Shown: piece after piece, positions 51,190 through 63,470 of the stretch
Position numbering within the stretch: the first letter of the stretch is position 1
How the letters are laid out: every line of letters starts with the position of its first letter
NCBI RefSeq assembly: GCF_050947875.1
Contig: NC_134574.1
Location: forward strand, 153,302,434 to 153,366,433
DNA from: Dermacentor variabilis
Taxonomy: Eukaryota; Arthropoda; Arachnida; Ixodida; Ixodidae
Direction of reading: 5' to 3'
DNA length: 64,000 bases
The notes under the pieces: generated by a model
Database searches by the model: none
What the model was told of the DNA's origin: nothing
What the model saw: only the letters and a program-made list of their open reading frames with translations
Translations under genes and position numbers: made by a program

Positions 51190-54100
51190 ATGTATAGCAT
51201 GTCGGGACCATCGTGCCACCTTGGAACCTCTGTGACCTGTGTTGCAGCTGATATTAAACGTGATTGTAAATGTCACACTTATCTCTTGTAGCAACATGCT
51301 TGGCTGATATGCTTTTGGTTTTCAACATCCCTCATTTTTTTATTTTTTTTTTTCAGATTATCTAAATCGCATGGTTGGAAAAGCAGCAAAGGAAATGGGG
51401 ACTCATCCGAAGGAGCGCTGAACAGCTCAAGTATACTGGTATGGTTTCTCCCACGTTGTTCTTTTCGAACGTTTTTTTTTCTTTGCTGCTGTGGATTGAG
51501 CCAGCTGCATGACCTACTACGCTGGACATAAGTTTTGCATGCAAAAAGTAGTCAGCACTGCATAGGACAGGTGCACAGATGAAAAAAAAAAGGTAGATGG
51601 ACAAATTTTGGAGAGAAACTGAATGCTGGTCACAATAGTCCTTGCATATTGCTGTCGAGTATATGGCTATCCATTCGTTTAGATGACCTTTTTACTTTGA
51701 ACAGTTATAACTGCTTTGTGAAACACAAGATGCAGCTTCTACAGCTACATGCTTGGAATCAAAAGTTCACCCTTGAAGTTGTATGGATTCTAGAATGCTA
51801 GTAAAAGTCAACAAGTGAGGTATAATTGGCATTGGAAATAACCTGAGTGGCCTCCTCAACACTGCATAAAGTTAGCCTCGATGGTTTGAAGTCGACATGC
51901 CACTAACGGGACAACTGTGTGATGGCATGAGTGGCACATTGTCTCTCTTTACTGTTTCAAGGTGTGGCTTTGCCTGCAGCTTTCATGCTGCGAGTTAATC
52001 GATCCAGCTGCTATGGACAGCTAACTTGATATTTTTGACGAGCGTTGCAGCCTTATTTTATATAGAGTGAGCATATGTCAGCACGTTTCGTCAACATATT
52101 AAGGAAAAACCATGAAGAGTTTCGTGCATCACTTGCACGGGTCTGGCTGGTCTAATTTCTGTATGCATGTCTTGCATGCCAACTGGAAGGTCTCCGCCAA
52201 TCAAGTGGTGGTGGGGGACACTGGGCGCACGTGTGTCTACGGGATACTGCAGCAGTGTCTTAAGAACGAGGAATGTGTCACGTCTGGTCAGCGGCGGCGC
52301 ACGGGCACATGCCGCTGCCGGCAGGGCTTCAGCCGGGATCCGGTTTCGGGGTCCTGCATGGAACCCCGGAACATCTCCCTTAGCAACCAGGTACGTGGGC
52401 GTCTGCTGGGGAACTGAAGAAAAGACAGTCTTCTGCAGAAGAGCTTCGAGTGCACTGCACTGAAATTTAGTGAGGGGTATCGGTTCATTTGCCGGTTGCT
52501 CATTTATGATGAGTCGACTAAGCATGTAATTTGTGAATCTGTCAGCAGTGGATTTTTAACTTTCTTTTTTCACTGTGCACATTTGAATGCAAGGCATACC
52601 ACTGCAAAATTTGGAAACAATCTTTGAAGCATACATACCCCAGAACTTTTAGGTTACAAACCCATTTCCTGTATGTTGCTAAGTGATCAGTCAATAGCTG
52701 CCAGTTTTCACCCAGTGTTTGTGACTTGTTCAATTGTTGTTTCATTTTCTACTTTGTCTTTTACTTAGTGTGCTCATTTTTTGTTATGTTCTTTGAGCTA
52801 TGTGCTATAGTTACAAAAACTTTCTGTGATAGGTTCGAATTTTCACAGACTATGCACTGGCATTCATATTTGACATATTTAGCTGTTGCAATCATCTGTT
52901 TTACAACTTCTGTCAGAAGAGTGCAGTCTGATTGTAGTGTATTCAGTTACGTCTGTTACAGTGACATTTCTCATTTTCTCGCAAGAAAGTTGTTTTCCAT
53001 CAAATGTCTTGTCTATCATGCTACTGCAATCACCCAGATCTACTCCCCTGAGCAAAAGTATTGGACTAAAGATTCCACGATAAACCCAATTTTCTTCTCT
53101 GCCTACAAATGTAACTTGAAATTGAGGACTGCTCCTCCGATCTTGGAATTGCGGACTTTACAGTGCACTTGCCATTTTCAGTTTATGCCTCTGAATTAAG
53201 AATAAATTCAGCTTTTTCGGCAAGCCGGGCAGTTCATATACTTTTTCTCACTGGTTTTTCACCATTTGCAGGCTGTTCCCACTACACCCCCATTATCATC
53301 GTCCACAACAAAAACAGCGGCTGCCGTCTCGCCAACCACGACGACACCCTATCCTCTTATTGTGTCAGCCGGGGAGAACAAGGAACTTCACCTTCCTGAG
53401 AATGAGGTGGTTCTCTCGGCATATGCTCTCCAAGGAGGTGGAGATGGTGAGTCCAGTCGCGAATGTCGCTAAAGGCCTCTGCAGAAATCGCCTCGAAGTT
53501 TTGCTTTCTCTAGTTATCAAACCTGTTGTGCGCTTAACAAAGTCGGCTTGATAAATTCTCTAGTACAATGAAGCCCTTCATAGTGAGTAACTTGAGGAGG
53601 AGCTGAGTGTTTCCTATGTTGGAGCGTGGTTCTACTTGGAAGTTCTTCAGAGCCTCACTAACTACTGAGATTGCCTCTTTGCTGGAAGAAAACATCATAG
53701 CGAATAAATAAACAGTAGGGTAATGTGTAACGTACGTAAATTAAGTTGTGTAGTTAAAGTTTGCACCAGCGCTCAGACACTGGTGCTTTGGCGGGCTATA
53801 AAGGCAGTTGCTTCCGTGAACTCTGTGTTGTTGCCATGGTTCAGTTGTCATGCCATTGACATAACAACTGGGAAGGCCACTGTCTGTTAATAACAAGGAC
53901 AGTTAAAGAGCATTTATTCCTTGCCCGTGTTCAACCTTTCCTCACTTAGGTCAGCATTTCACGCCTATTTTTGAGGCACCTTTCCAAATAAAAATTCTGT
54001 TTTTTGCATTAGTCATGTCATTCGTAGACAGGATGGCAATACAGCAAATGAGTTCTTTCTGCGGAATAGCAGAATACTCTCTTGGATGAGTTGGTGCATA

Positions 54101-57100
54101 GTTTATCCAATGTAGTGTAAAAACCAGCGAGTCGGAGAAAGTTTCATGAAAGGGAAAATTATCATCTGCTTGACTATAGCACAAAGCTACAAAGCTGCAA
54201 CTTCAATACGGGTTTCTCAGAAACCCATATTGAATTTGTAGCTTTGTTTCTTTGTGCTACAGCCAGGTGGATGGTAGTTTTCCCTTTCAAGATGGTGGTA
54301 CAGGACTCGTACTGGTACCTGTCTTCGTCCGTGGCTAAGTGTAAAATGCAGATGGCATCGATAATATGTTATTGGTGCCAGGTTTATTAATGTTTTGTGG
54401 CAGAAGAGAGGCTCGGTATGCTACAAAACTGACGTAATGAACGAAGCAGGTCACTGACCACAGCCAAACAAATAGATGTTTCAAGATCTGTGTGCAGGTC
54501 TGTTTTTCACAATGTAAATAAACTTACAGTTCTTCAAAAGTCAATTTGTTTTGGCTCTGGTCTGTGATCGGCTCTTCTTATGAGGATTTCACTTGGTCGA
54601 ACGGTATTCCATCGAACTCTCGACAACAAAATTAATGCTGCCACTGCACTTACCGAGACGAGATACTAAAGAGAGAAAGCGATGAGATACTTATGTATTT
54701 CATCTCTTTCTTCTTAATACCGGGATTATTACTGCTTGTTGCTGAGCTAGTTGCTGTGTATTTTCTTGTAGTGTACAAAACGCAACAAACTATATGAAAA
54801 GAAAAACAACAGGACAGGAAAGCGAGCATTTCGTGTTCCCTGTCCCATTAGAATGTACAATACTATTTGCAACACGTGTGCCATCTGGTCAGATATGCCT
54901 TCTTTACTAGTGAATTGCAACAATGTTCAAGAAATTTCAGGTTACTGTAGCTGCATCTTGCACAGTGCAAAGACTTTTAAAGTGATAATCCCGCGAAAAT
55001 GAACACCGATAAAGTAAATGAATGATGCATGGCAGTGGGATGACAGTGTTGACTTTCCCTTTCAGTGAACCAGTTTCGGTATCAGTGGACACTGGTGTCA
55101 CACCCCGATGGCGAGGAGACTGGCGTCATGCAGGACCAGAACACCCAGGCATTGAAGCTGTCACACCTGCGAGAGGGACTTTACACATTCCGTGTTGCAG
55201 TGACGGGAAACAACTCCTACGGTGAAGCCACAACCAATGTGACAGTTCTGCCACGTGAGTTGCAGAGTTTCTTTTTTATTTTTTTATTTTTTGTTTTGTT
55301 TTACCAGACAATTTCCAGCTATAGCTGTTGTGAGCTCACTTCCCTGCTTGTTTTCATTTTCACCACCGTCAAGTCACTGGAATCCGAAAATCCGTTGCGA
55401 GAAAAATTTTTTTTTTTAATTCTCGTTGTGTCCTGAGGATTTGAACTTATGACCAAGAGATTGGAAGTCCAGGATTCTACCTGTTAGCCATTCTGCTGAT
55501 GCTACAGCAGCGGAGAATCCTGGTCCAAGAGTGCGATCAACCCAGCAGCTTGCCATGATTGGTTGATGCTTGTACAACATCTATGTACTGGATAGAGCTT
55601 GCATCCATGCCTTCATGTTCTAGCAGTTCGCCTTTTCAGTTGTGGAGGCACTCCTAAATTAAGTTTTCTTGTTCATGTAGTGACAATCATTGAGCACTTC
55701 TGCTTCATCTTCATTAGTCTTCTTCTAACGCTTGGCTTCTTCTAAAGTTTACTGGATAGCATGGACGTCGTCTTTTCTTCTTCTTCGAGGCTAAATATGA
55801 AATATGAATTTGACAAAAGCTGAATGAACCCAGCAATAAGAAGCGAAAGGGTTGTTTTGGTTGAGATGAGCGACTAATTCCAGATAGGTAAGAGGAAGAA
55901 GAAACGCCAAGTCTTTTGACTTCACCACCCGTGGATGCAACTTTCATAAACAAATACGACTCAAGCTTATTTTATTTCTTGAAAGGAGCTTGCTGACTTG
56001 TGCCTGCGAGTGTTCGCTACAACCAACATCGCACAAAACAGTCTAGGGTTACAGCACATTAGATTTCACACACTATCGCATCACTGCACTCTGCGTTATG
56101 GGCAAAACAAATTCTTTGAATGCAACGCGTTCATGTTTTGGCAGAAAGTAAACACTTGCATTGCAACTCTTTCACTTCACTAGTCTGTAAAGGAAAGATC
56201 TGAAAGCTTTGTGTGCATCATACACTGCTGTGTCGGCTTTTTGGCACTATCCTAGTGTAATCATTAAGGATTGCCTTATCATTTCATTGAGCTCATTTGC
56301 AAAAATGTTTGTTAGCAGACAATTTTTACATATCTGACACTCTACTAGTAGTCGATGTCAAGATCTCTTCTTTTGAAACATGCTCTTGTTCTCAATTTCA
56401 ACTTTGGCTTTCTTTTTTTTGCAAGTCCAGTCTCTGTGAGTGTTTGCTTCGCATGAATTCCAGCAAATTTTTTTTGTGCAGCAAAACGCATCAACAAACC
56501 TCCTGTGGCCATCATTCAGCCGGACAATGTCACTGTCAAGCTTCCCAGTAAGGACACTGTCTTGGATGGCTCATGTAAGTACTTAGACAACATTAACAGT
56601 TTCCAAACTCTGCATTCTTCAACTGATGGAGGGTAGTACGTGTTGGTCAGAACAGGCTGTACACGGGTTTTCACATTGTGTGCCAAAGTCTCACTAGTGA
56701 TAGCTGTATCACGGTCTCCATCGGCTGTCATTATTGCTACCTCCTAGTGCTTCTTTGTTGTCTAGTACTGAACGATAAACAAGACATGCCAGTTGTCATC
56801 TTTAAATTTCTGGCTTCTTGCTTTATCAACAACTTTTATGAAGTTGTTCCTCTATGCCTCCAGGGTAGTTTCCCTGAAACTGTGGTCTTTCAGACCCCCA
56901 ACAGTTCTTGGAGAGGTTAGCAGCATCTGCAGGGCTGCTTTAATTTAGTGATACCCATTGGTGAGCATTGCCTATTGAAAGATTGAGTGAGAAGACTGGA
57001 GAGTCACTCGTGATGACTTCTCTGCTTAACTTCTATATGTATAGCCAGCATTCTTCAGCCCCAAAGCAGCAAGCCTGCGGACAGTACCACATGGTGGGAA

Positions 57101-60100
57101 TAACTAGCAATTAGTGTCAAGCATAACGGGATCTACTATCAGGTTTTTGAAGAAGAACATGATGCTGTAGTCTGTGTAATAACTATAAGTCTGTGTGATA
57201 ATGGCTGCCTTGCCTAGTCATTGTGGCATTGCCGACAGTTGTCTCATTGACAAAGCTGCCTGATCTGCCCATGAAAATGCGCAGTTCATACTTATTCCAT
57301 TATCACATGTAGGCATAACCAAGGAGCTTTACCTAATTGTACATCACATCTACTTTCTTGAACACTTGGTAGAATTTCACTCGTTGCTTGTGCAATGTTG
57401 ATGACTCACTTTGGCTTCAAATACCAGCAGGTGTCTTGTGCAATGCAACAGTGCTGTGTTGCACATGGCAGGGAATAGGTAGCCTTCATTAATTCATATT
57501 TCTTGCTCATTTGAATGACAGGTTCCTCCATGTGCGAGCATTGTACATGTACACAGGTCGTAGAGCCCATGTTGTCACTACCTCTGCTTCAACATCCAAT
57601 GTCAGTCTCTTCATTCAGAGTGAATTAAGCTCACTGGGTGCCTAGCTCTGCGTATATCCCGGGTACACTGTCCCACTAATAGTCGTACATAAATATTCAG
57701 CATATGCAAACTACTACTTCCCCCAAGGCTATTCAAGAACGAAATGAATTACTGGAAGAAAGTGGCTGACAAGGGAAATGTAGCTTTGTTAAAATGTTCA
57801 GCTGTTGAGTTGTGTAATCTTGTTTTTCAGCGCTTGTGTCCCCACTGTTTCTCAGTATCACATACATTTTCTGCATGTTTATACCAGCTTGGACTCAATT
57901 GACTCTGCGGTATTTATAGATAGAATAAAACTACCTCAATGCTGCGCCTGCATTAATGGCATTTTGAAAATTGACAGACTTGGGAAATTGCTTATACAGA
58001 TGCTGTATCTTTTACTGTGAGAGCAAGTTTGGTTTCCCTTGCCCTTCTCTTATTTCTATCTCCAATGGTTCTTCCCTGTGCAGGGTCGCCAACAGGATTG
58101 CCAGTCTTGCTAACCTATCTTTTGTCGCTTTCTCTCTCTCCACATTTACCTACATCACTGAGGGCAAAAATGCATAAAGGGAGAAAGCAGAGCTGACATA
58201 CCAAACATGGAACTTTGTCTTTAACCGTTTGAGGGTCAATTTTTTTTTGCCAAATGAAACCCCCCCGTCCCTCCAGGACCGATTTTTTTTATTGCAGATA
58301 TAATATCTTCAGAGTGATCTATTTCAAAAAGAATGAGCTTGAAAAATAAAAAAGTTTTAGTAACCATGAATTGACAAAAAGTACTTTTCGTAACTAAATA
58401 TGCATTGTTTTTTCGTGAATACAGATGGGCTTGTATGAATACTTATAACGAAAACAAAAAAGTAGATACAATAGAATAGATATATTCCTATTCGACACTT
58501 AGGCAGTAGTCTGCATCAAAGGAATTGCCACTCAACTAACTTGCAGAAGAGCAACCGGCATGTGCGTCAATAGTGTAATCAAACTGTGTATGTGAGTGCA
58601 CGCAAGAAAACTCTATGGTTGTGCATCCGTAAGAAAGACCAAATGAGACAGAAACTTGCAGTATTCCTTCATCCCATTGCCGAGGGGGCAATCAGTTTCT
58701 GCGAATCTCAAGAAAAGAAATGCAGGTAGGGCAGCATCGTCCATATACGGTGTCACATTTGTATATACCAGCGCACGCCCCTGAATGGATGTAATCACAC
58801 CCCTGCGATCAATAAACAAGCAAGCATCTAGTACTGGCCTTTTGAGAGATATAGAAACCAGATATCAGTTTTTTCCAGTGCGACCAACAAACAGCCCAGT
58901 GAGACTCAACCAAAAATAACGGCCACGTGCCCACGCACGTGCGGATGCACGAGCGGTTGGGGACGTGCCAGTTTAAGGAACCCAAAAGGCTACTGACTGG
59001 GGAAGAAAAAAAAGTCTTTGTAACCACTGTTCACACAGGGTGACAGCACCTGCTGGGTAACAGAGAGTAGGAAAGATTGGCGAATTTTTGAAACATACAG
59101 ACGGCCCCGTAAACATGCAGCACCGACCGCTTGGGACTTGTTTGCGGCACTGTATATTTGCATCTTTGACTGTCAAAGGGCTAATTCAAAATGACATCAG
59201 CAACCTCAGTCTACTGTGTGCTTCTCACCGCTAACAACTGTCTGTGACTGGCTAATCTCGAATGTATATAATTAAGCAATGCATAGTGCACACCTAAAGT
59301 ACAAACCTGGAAGCTACAGATATGACAGACGTTGCCGGCATATTCTTCCTTGCGTTGCGTAACCATGAAAACAGTAATAAAAAAACCATACTCAAGTAGC
59401 TTCCCGAACAACTTGTGAGAACAGAGCCAAGTTCTCTATGTGCCTCTATGACAGCTGAAAGTATGAGTAAGTCTGCTAAGTGCTGCCATTCTACAGCCAA
59501 GATAGAAGACTACTAACTACAATAATAATTCCTATGATTAAAACCCAATTTTTGCATGGCAAACAAATGGAGCTTGTAGTTTAAAAGTGCACTTGGGACA
59601 TGTGTGGCAGCCACCTCATTTTCTGTCTTGTTTCAGTGTTGTGTACGAAGACCACTTAAGCTTTTAATTTTTCACAGCTTTCAGGCTAGCTCTCTAAGCA
59701 CTTTGATGGCTATGGCAAAAATATGTTGGTGTATTTGTGCTTGGCAATCTCTTCGATGCTTAGAATGGGTGTGTGCTTACATGATGCCTACCGACTGGTA
59801 TTGAAAAACTGGTGTCATGACATGATGATTACTGAACGAGTCTTATTTGTCAGGCTTATGCGTCTGTTTGTTTCTTGGGGTCTGCTCATTCTGCAAGGGT
59901 TTTAATGTTCTTGTGCAGTCAGCACAGATGACGACAAAATAGTGCAGTACCACTGGGAACCAGTGACTATTCCGATTGGCTACAGTCCCAAGCTGAACGA
60001 CACTCCAACAGTCCAGCTGAAAGACCTCATTCCCGGATTCTACCAGTTCATGTATGCACCTTTTTTCACCACCTAGAAGCTAATGGAGCAATGAGAGTGC

Positions 60101-61617
60101 AGTCTGCGCTTTATTTCTAAAAAGAAAAAAAATGTTGACTTAGAGTTAGTTCAGAAGGTCTTGTGTAGGAATGAATGTGAAGCTGGAACATTATGTGAAG
60201 CACAAGAAAAATATATTGTCATATCTGATAATAACATTAATGAGAAAAGGATAGGACCAAACTATTACTTTATCATGGACTTTTGGGGTTATCGTAAAGG
60301 TCTCTCTTTGTTCTTTACTTTTGAAGGCAACTACATGTTGTAAGTATTGTATGTTCTGATAACTTTTATGTGAAAGCTTGGATGGCTTCAACTGGAGGTT
60401 CTTGAATTTTTTTTTTCTTTTTCAATAGGCTCAAGGTGACAGACTCTGATGGTATCACAAACACTACCAGTGCAAATGTGACTGTGCTAAAAGGTACGTC
60501 ATATTTCCGAGCAGGCATGAATACCATGTGTTGTCCTACTTCATTGTTCTTGTGGCTAAACCCTGAGGGTTCTAGTGGCCTATGGCATGTTCTGATGTGA
60601 AAGAAGCAGGAAACATAAAGGCTCGTTAACTGGGGGAACAGTAACAATGACAGCAGTCAGTATGATGACGAAAACAGTACACGTGAATTAGTGTACGTGT
60701 GTCAGATAAGATTTTGCATAGAGAAGTTTTCAGATTGTAACACTGTAAACCAGTTAGGGAACTTTCTTGAACTGTTGGTGTTTCTCTTAGGCCTCTGTGG
60801 GGTGATCTTGAAAAGTGATGTTGGGAAGTTTAGAAATGCTAAAGTGAAAAATAAGTGTTATGACAAGTATTATAATCATAAAGTTATGTATTAGTAAATT
60901 GCTCTTCTACCAGCTTATTAACTCTTGTTGGTTGTTAATGCAAAGGTAAAAAAGTGAAAGTGTGCAATCAAATTGTACTCATTTTGCAGTTTCTTACTAT
61001 AAATGCCTGTGCTGTTGTCGAGCAAAACTGATTTTACTGTAAAGTCAAGTTAGCCTGGCCTACTTCATTGTGCCCCAGTGTAACAACACACGCACACACA
61101 CACACATGCACATGTGTATGCACGTGCACACACACACGCACACACATATAAAAGGAAACAAAATACTAACAGTCAAACTGTAGTATCCCATCAGGTTTTG
61201 TACTTCGAACAGCAACACATGTTGGTGCCTGCTGCTTTTTATTGTAAGTCCACCTCTTTTTTCTTAAATAGTATTAATGTTACAATGTTAGGAAACAAAT
61301 GATTGAATGCAGAGATGGACTACCCACCAACGGCCAATGCTGGACCACAGTCTGTTGTTTACATGCCCAATAACGAAGTGACGCTGAATGGGAACCTGAG
61401 CACTGACGACAAGGGCATCAAGAGCTGGGAATGGACAAAAAGCCCCGACACAGACAAGCACGTTGACATGGAAGTATGTTCTTCATGCAGTTAGCTTTGT
61501 TGAGTTTTCCTTGACTCACTGTAGTTTTCTTATGGAGTGGACTGTTAAACTTAGCCAGAAAATAAGTGCTTTGTGATTCCTGTGTGTGTGTGTGTGTGCG
61601 TGTGCGTGCGTGCGTGC

Positions 61618-61677
<60 letters not shown>

Positions 61678-63190
61678 CATTGTCACTTTTTTGAGCTCAA
61701 CTGCCAAAGGAGTTACTCTCCAAGCGTCCACTACATATAGACGAAAAATTTGCTGGATTTGCTGGAGTTCCAGGCGAGTTAAATAGCATTGTTGTATACA
61801 GGGGCTGCCTCGGTACTGCAGAAGCAACTTATTATTGTCTTCCGATGTCACCTCTTGCTTTCTTTTATGGTTTAGGCTTCTTTTTTGGAAAAGTACATGC
61901 GCTTTGTGGATATTGTAACAAGTTAAGAATGAATATCTGTGATGAAACCAAAATTGAATCACCTTATTAGGTAAAGTCTGTGTGCTTATGATTTTTGGCA
62001 ACTTGAGGACTGGCACCACATTTGACGCTGCCATCATGCAGGTCTGTTGCGAAGTCCTCCTTGTATCATCATCATGCGCAGGCAGAGAATATGCTGATAC
62101 ATCTTGTGTCTTCGGTGTTATGGGGCTTTCTAGCACACTTGGATGTTCAAGGATGCTTGAACATCGAAGGAGAAAACCTGCACTGAAACTAAACCCAGCT
62201 CTCACACTATGCACATGGCACCAAATGGTGGACACGGTGCTGATGTTATTTGGGATTCTCTTTCCAGTAGCACTTCACGCAGGATGGAAATTATGGGAAG
62301 TGCAAATGTCATAGTTTGCATTGCTTATCATTCAGCCCCCAATGAACGCGCAGCTACAGAAATGCACAATTCAGTGACGAAGTTTCTAAAATTCTGCTTT
62401 CTGCTTGCTACTTGAAATGCCGGGGAGTTGCAAACTTGTCAGCAGTTGCTTTTAATTATAAGCTCTGCCATCTTGCAGGACAATGGCCATTATAACATCA
62501 TCATAAGATTGTTCACGAAAGTCGTGCAGGAAATCAGCACACTTATCTGCTCTTGCACTGCAGCAGGACAACAATGCAAACTTGCCGAGCTATGACAGAG
62601 CAGGGGCTAACAAAACTTGCCGAATGCATGAATTGAGTTTCTGGTACAGCAAGAGGGTCACCGAGACATCATTCCAGAGCCCCCACACTTGCACGATGGT
62701 CGAACGATCGCATGCCAGATTTCTCTCACTTGCACTCGCTCTTGCACAGAACACTCGCACTTGCCTGGAACACTCGCACTTGCACTCGCACGGAAACTGT
62801 GCCTTGAAAGGGTGTGTGGCTCTGGATGTCAAAAGTGAAAATGCATGCCTTAAATGTTTCCCATGTTGTTAGACTGGCACGGTTGCTGCTGCTGCTATTT
62901 GTGTTTTTAATTGACTTGTGGTGTGTGCAGGGAACCACCAGCCCATACCTGCACCTGTCGAACATGGAAGTGGGCGTGTACAAGTTCCTTCTGAAGGTCA
63001 CCGACACGGCCGATCAGACGGCAACAGCTGAGGTGCACGTGTTTGTCAAGCCAGCTTCCAACCAGGCCCCGACGGCCGATGCTGGCAAGGACGTCCGCGT
63101 CTCGCTGCCCATCGATAAGCCGCTCGTGCTGGACGGCAGCCACAGCTCGGACGACGTGGGCATCACATCGTGGCATTGGAGCCAGATTCA
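47418..63190 (+). CDS. KIAA0319L: KIAA0319-like PKD-domain glycoprotein (5' part, 12 exons)
   Basis: N-terminal ~618 aa of a KIAA0319L-type type I membrane protein that acts in the secretory/endosomal system (family knowledge). Coding exons: 47418-47490, 49036-49392, 51013-51079, 51357-51438, 52190-52390, 53272-53446, 55066-55254, 56482-56574, 59919-60051, 60429-60493, 61313-61473, 62931-63190; all phases join. Order: signal peptide (1-~22), acidic linker, Cys-rich MANSC domain (~52-125), Ser/Thr-rich stalk, EGF-like six-Cys module (exon 5), Thr-rich linker, PKD1 (~285-380), PKD2 (~388-478), PKD3 (~479-574) and the start of PKD4. Family blocks STDDDKIVQYHWE, DYPPTANAGP, YLHLSNMEVG and LDGSHSSDDVGI are clear. 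The remaining PKD domains, membrane span and tail lie beyond the window. Human KIAA0319L is ~1049 aa and serves as an AAV entry receptor. Confidence 0.9.
48728..48743. repeat. poly-C run
   Basis: About 15-16 C in a row, preceded by a GGGGGGGG run at 48703-48711, in KIAA0319L intron 1. Confidence 0.9.
49036..49392 (+). CDS. KIAA0319L: KIAA0319L exon 2, MANSC domain
   Basis: Acceptor AG 49034-49035, donor GTAAGT at 49393. Encodes acidic EGEDLAAEEEEDEDEFGGGD, then FCPDSLFPKLTLL and a Cys-rich run (TDCTKACCEQGALCN, SSCFLVRC), the MANSC pattern. Confidence 0.9.
51013..51079 (+). CDS. KIAA0319L: KIAA0319L exon 3
   Basis: Acceptor AG 51011-51012, donor GTAAGC at 51080. Encodes QKGSSDSSHEWTTHSTPNSD and EDT, a Ser/Thr-rich stalk. 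Phases fit on both sides; sequence identity alone is weak. Confidence 0.72.
51156..51184. repeat. (TA)n microsatellite
   Basis: About 28 bases of TA between two GGCATATGTA-type phrases (51141 and 51185), in KIAA0319L intron 3. Confidence 0.95.
51357..51438 (+). CDS. KIAA0319L: KIAA0319L exon 4
   Basis: Acceptor AG 51355-51356 after a T-rich tract, donor GTATGG at 51439. Encodes TLSKSHGWKSSKGNGDSSEG and ALNSSSIL, a low-complexity stalk. Supported by phase continuity. Confidence 0.7.
52190..52390 (+). CDS. KIAA0319L: KIAA0319L exon 5, EGF-like module
   Basis: Donor GTACGT at 52391. Encodes CVYGILQQCLKNEECVTSG and CRCRQGFSRDPVSGSC, six cysteines in EGF-like spacing. The acceptor (AAG at 52187-52189) has a poor pyrimidine tract and the frame is open further left, so the left border is uncertain. 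Confidence 0.78.
53272..53446 (+). CDS. KIAA0319L: KIAA0319L exon 6
   Basis: Acceptor TTTGCAG ending 53271, donor GTGAGT at 53447. Encodes a Thr-rich linker (TTTTPYPLIVSAGENKELHL) and the first strands of PKD1 (PENEVVLSAYAL). Confidence 0.9.
54145..54294. repeat. near-perfect foldback, arms ~75 bases
   Basis: The left arm from 54145 (CATGAAAGGGAAAATTATCA) and the right arm to 54294 (complement CATCTTGAAAGGGAAAACTA) are inverted copies that meet at the perfect palindrome GGGTTTCTCAGAAACCC (54210-54226), leaving almost no loop. In KIAA0319L intron 6. Confidence 0.88.
55066..55254 (+). CDS. KIAA0319L: KIAA0319L exon 7
   Basis: Acceptor TTTCAG ending 55065, donor GTGAGT at 55255. Encodes VNQFRYQWTLVSHPDGEETG to LREGLYTFRVAVTGNNSYGE, the second half of PKD1. 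Confidence 0.92.
55436..55510 (-). repeat. degenerate tRNA-like sequence
   Basis: Read on the minus strand: ATGGCTAACAGGTAGAATCC (A-box-like) and AAGTTCAAATCCTC (B-box-like) with a CTTCCAA loop between, as in a glycine-type tRNA. Stems contain mismatches, so it is likely a tRNA relic or SINE head. Confidence 0.4.
56482..56574 (+). CDS. KIAA0319L: KIAA0319L exon 8
   Basis: Acceptor TGTGCAG ending 56481, donor GTAAGT at 56575. Encodes PKRINKPPVAIIQPDNVTVK and LPSKDTVLDGS, the start of PKD2. Confidence 0.92.
58225..59180. mobile_element. piggyBac-like non-autonomous element, ~955 bp
   Basis: The left end, TTAA then CCGTTTGAGGGTCAATTTTT, and the right end, on the other strand CCCTTTGACAGTCAAAGATG, are inverted termini. 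The flanks are TTAA (58221-58224) and CTAA (59181-59184), near the TTAA target of piggyBac elements. No transposase ORF. In KIAA0319L intron 8. Confidence 0.62.
59919..60051 (+). CDS. KIAA0319L: KIAA0319L exon 9
   Basis: Acceptor TGTGCAG ending 59918, donor GTATGC at 60052. Encodes FSTDDDKIVQYHWEPVTIPI to LKDLIPGFYQFM, strongly conserved in the family. Confidence 0.93.
60429..60493 (+). CDS. KIAA0319L: KIAA0319L exon 10
   Basis: Acceptor AATAG ending 60428, donor GTACGT at 60494. Encodes LKVTDSDGITNTTSANVTVL plus Lys, the last strands of PKD2. Confidence 0.92.
61087..61148. repeat. CA-rich microsatellite
   Basis: Interrupted (CA)n with TG and CG steps, in KIAA0319L intron 10. Confidence 0.9.
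61313..61473 (+). CDS. KIAA0319L: KIAA0319L exon 11
   Basis: Acceptor GCAG ending 61312, donor GTATGT at 61474. Encodes EMDYPPTANAGPQSVVYMPN to SPDTDKHVDME, the start of PKD3; close to human VDYPPVANAGP. Confidence 0.93.
61579..61674. repeat. (GT)n microsatellite
   Basis: About 95 bases of GT with GTGC steps at the left, in KIAA0319L intron 11, ~430 bases from the CA array at 61087. It creates the false long minus-strand ORF there. Confidence 0.97.
62931..63190 (+). CDS. KIAA0319L: KIAA0319L exon 12
   Basis: Acceptor TGTGCAG ending 62930, donor GTAAGG at 63191. Encodes GTTSPYLHLSNMEVGVYKFL, the end of PKD3, then APTADAGKDVRVSLPIDKPL and the start of PKD4. Ends two bases into a codon, so the gene continues to the right. 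Confidence 0.94.
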
Positions 63191-63327
63191 GTAAGGCCAT
63201 ATTTTGGGATTTTCATCCAGTGTTCTTGTGGCTGTTGACTGTCTGCCTTTTTTATGGTGTCACATAAAAAAAAACTGTGTATTTCTGAGGCATTGGCGCA
63301 GCAAGGAAACAAGTCAGCTACAAGCAG

Positions 63328-63470
63328 CTCAACACCCATGTACTTAGATTTAGGTGCACGTTAAAGAACCTCAGGTGGTCAAAATTTCCAGAGTCCTCCA
63401 CTACGGCGTGCCTCATAATCAGAAAGTGTGGTTTTGGCACGTAAAACTCCATAATTTAAATTTTTTTTAA
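63328..63470 (+). mobile_element. Ruka-like SINE, 5'-truncated
   Basis: It carries only the 3' part: TAGATTTAGGTGCACGTTAA, CTACGGCGTGCCTCATAATC and GGCACGTAAAACTCC, with an AT tail. A perfect 12-base target-site duplication, AGCTACAAGCAG, lies at 63316-63327 and 63471-63482. In the last visible KIAA0319L intron. Confidence 0.9.

Noticed and set aside
55436..55510. functional glycine-type tRNA on the minus strand
   Set aside because: Stem mismatches and a degenerate B box (GTTCAAATCC); kept only as a tRNA-like relic.
61516..62235. 239-codon minus-strand ORF
   Set aside because: Kept open by the GT microsatellite (poly His-Thr in translation) inside KIAA0319L intron 11; the rest resembles nothing.
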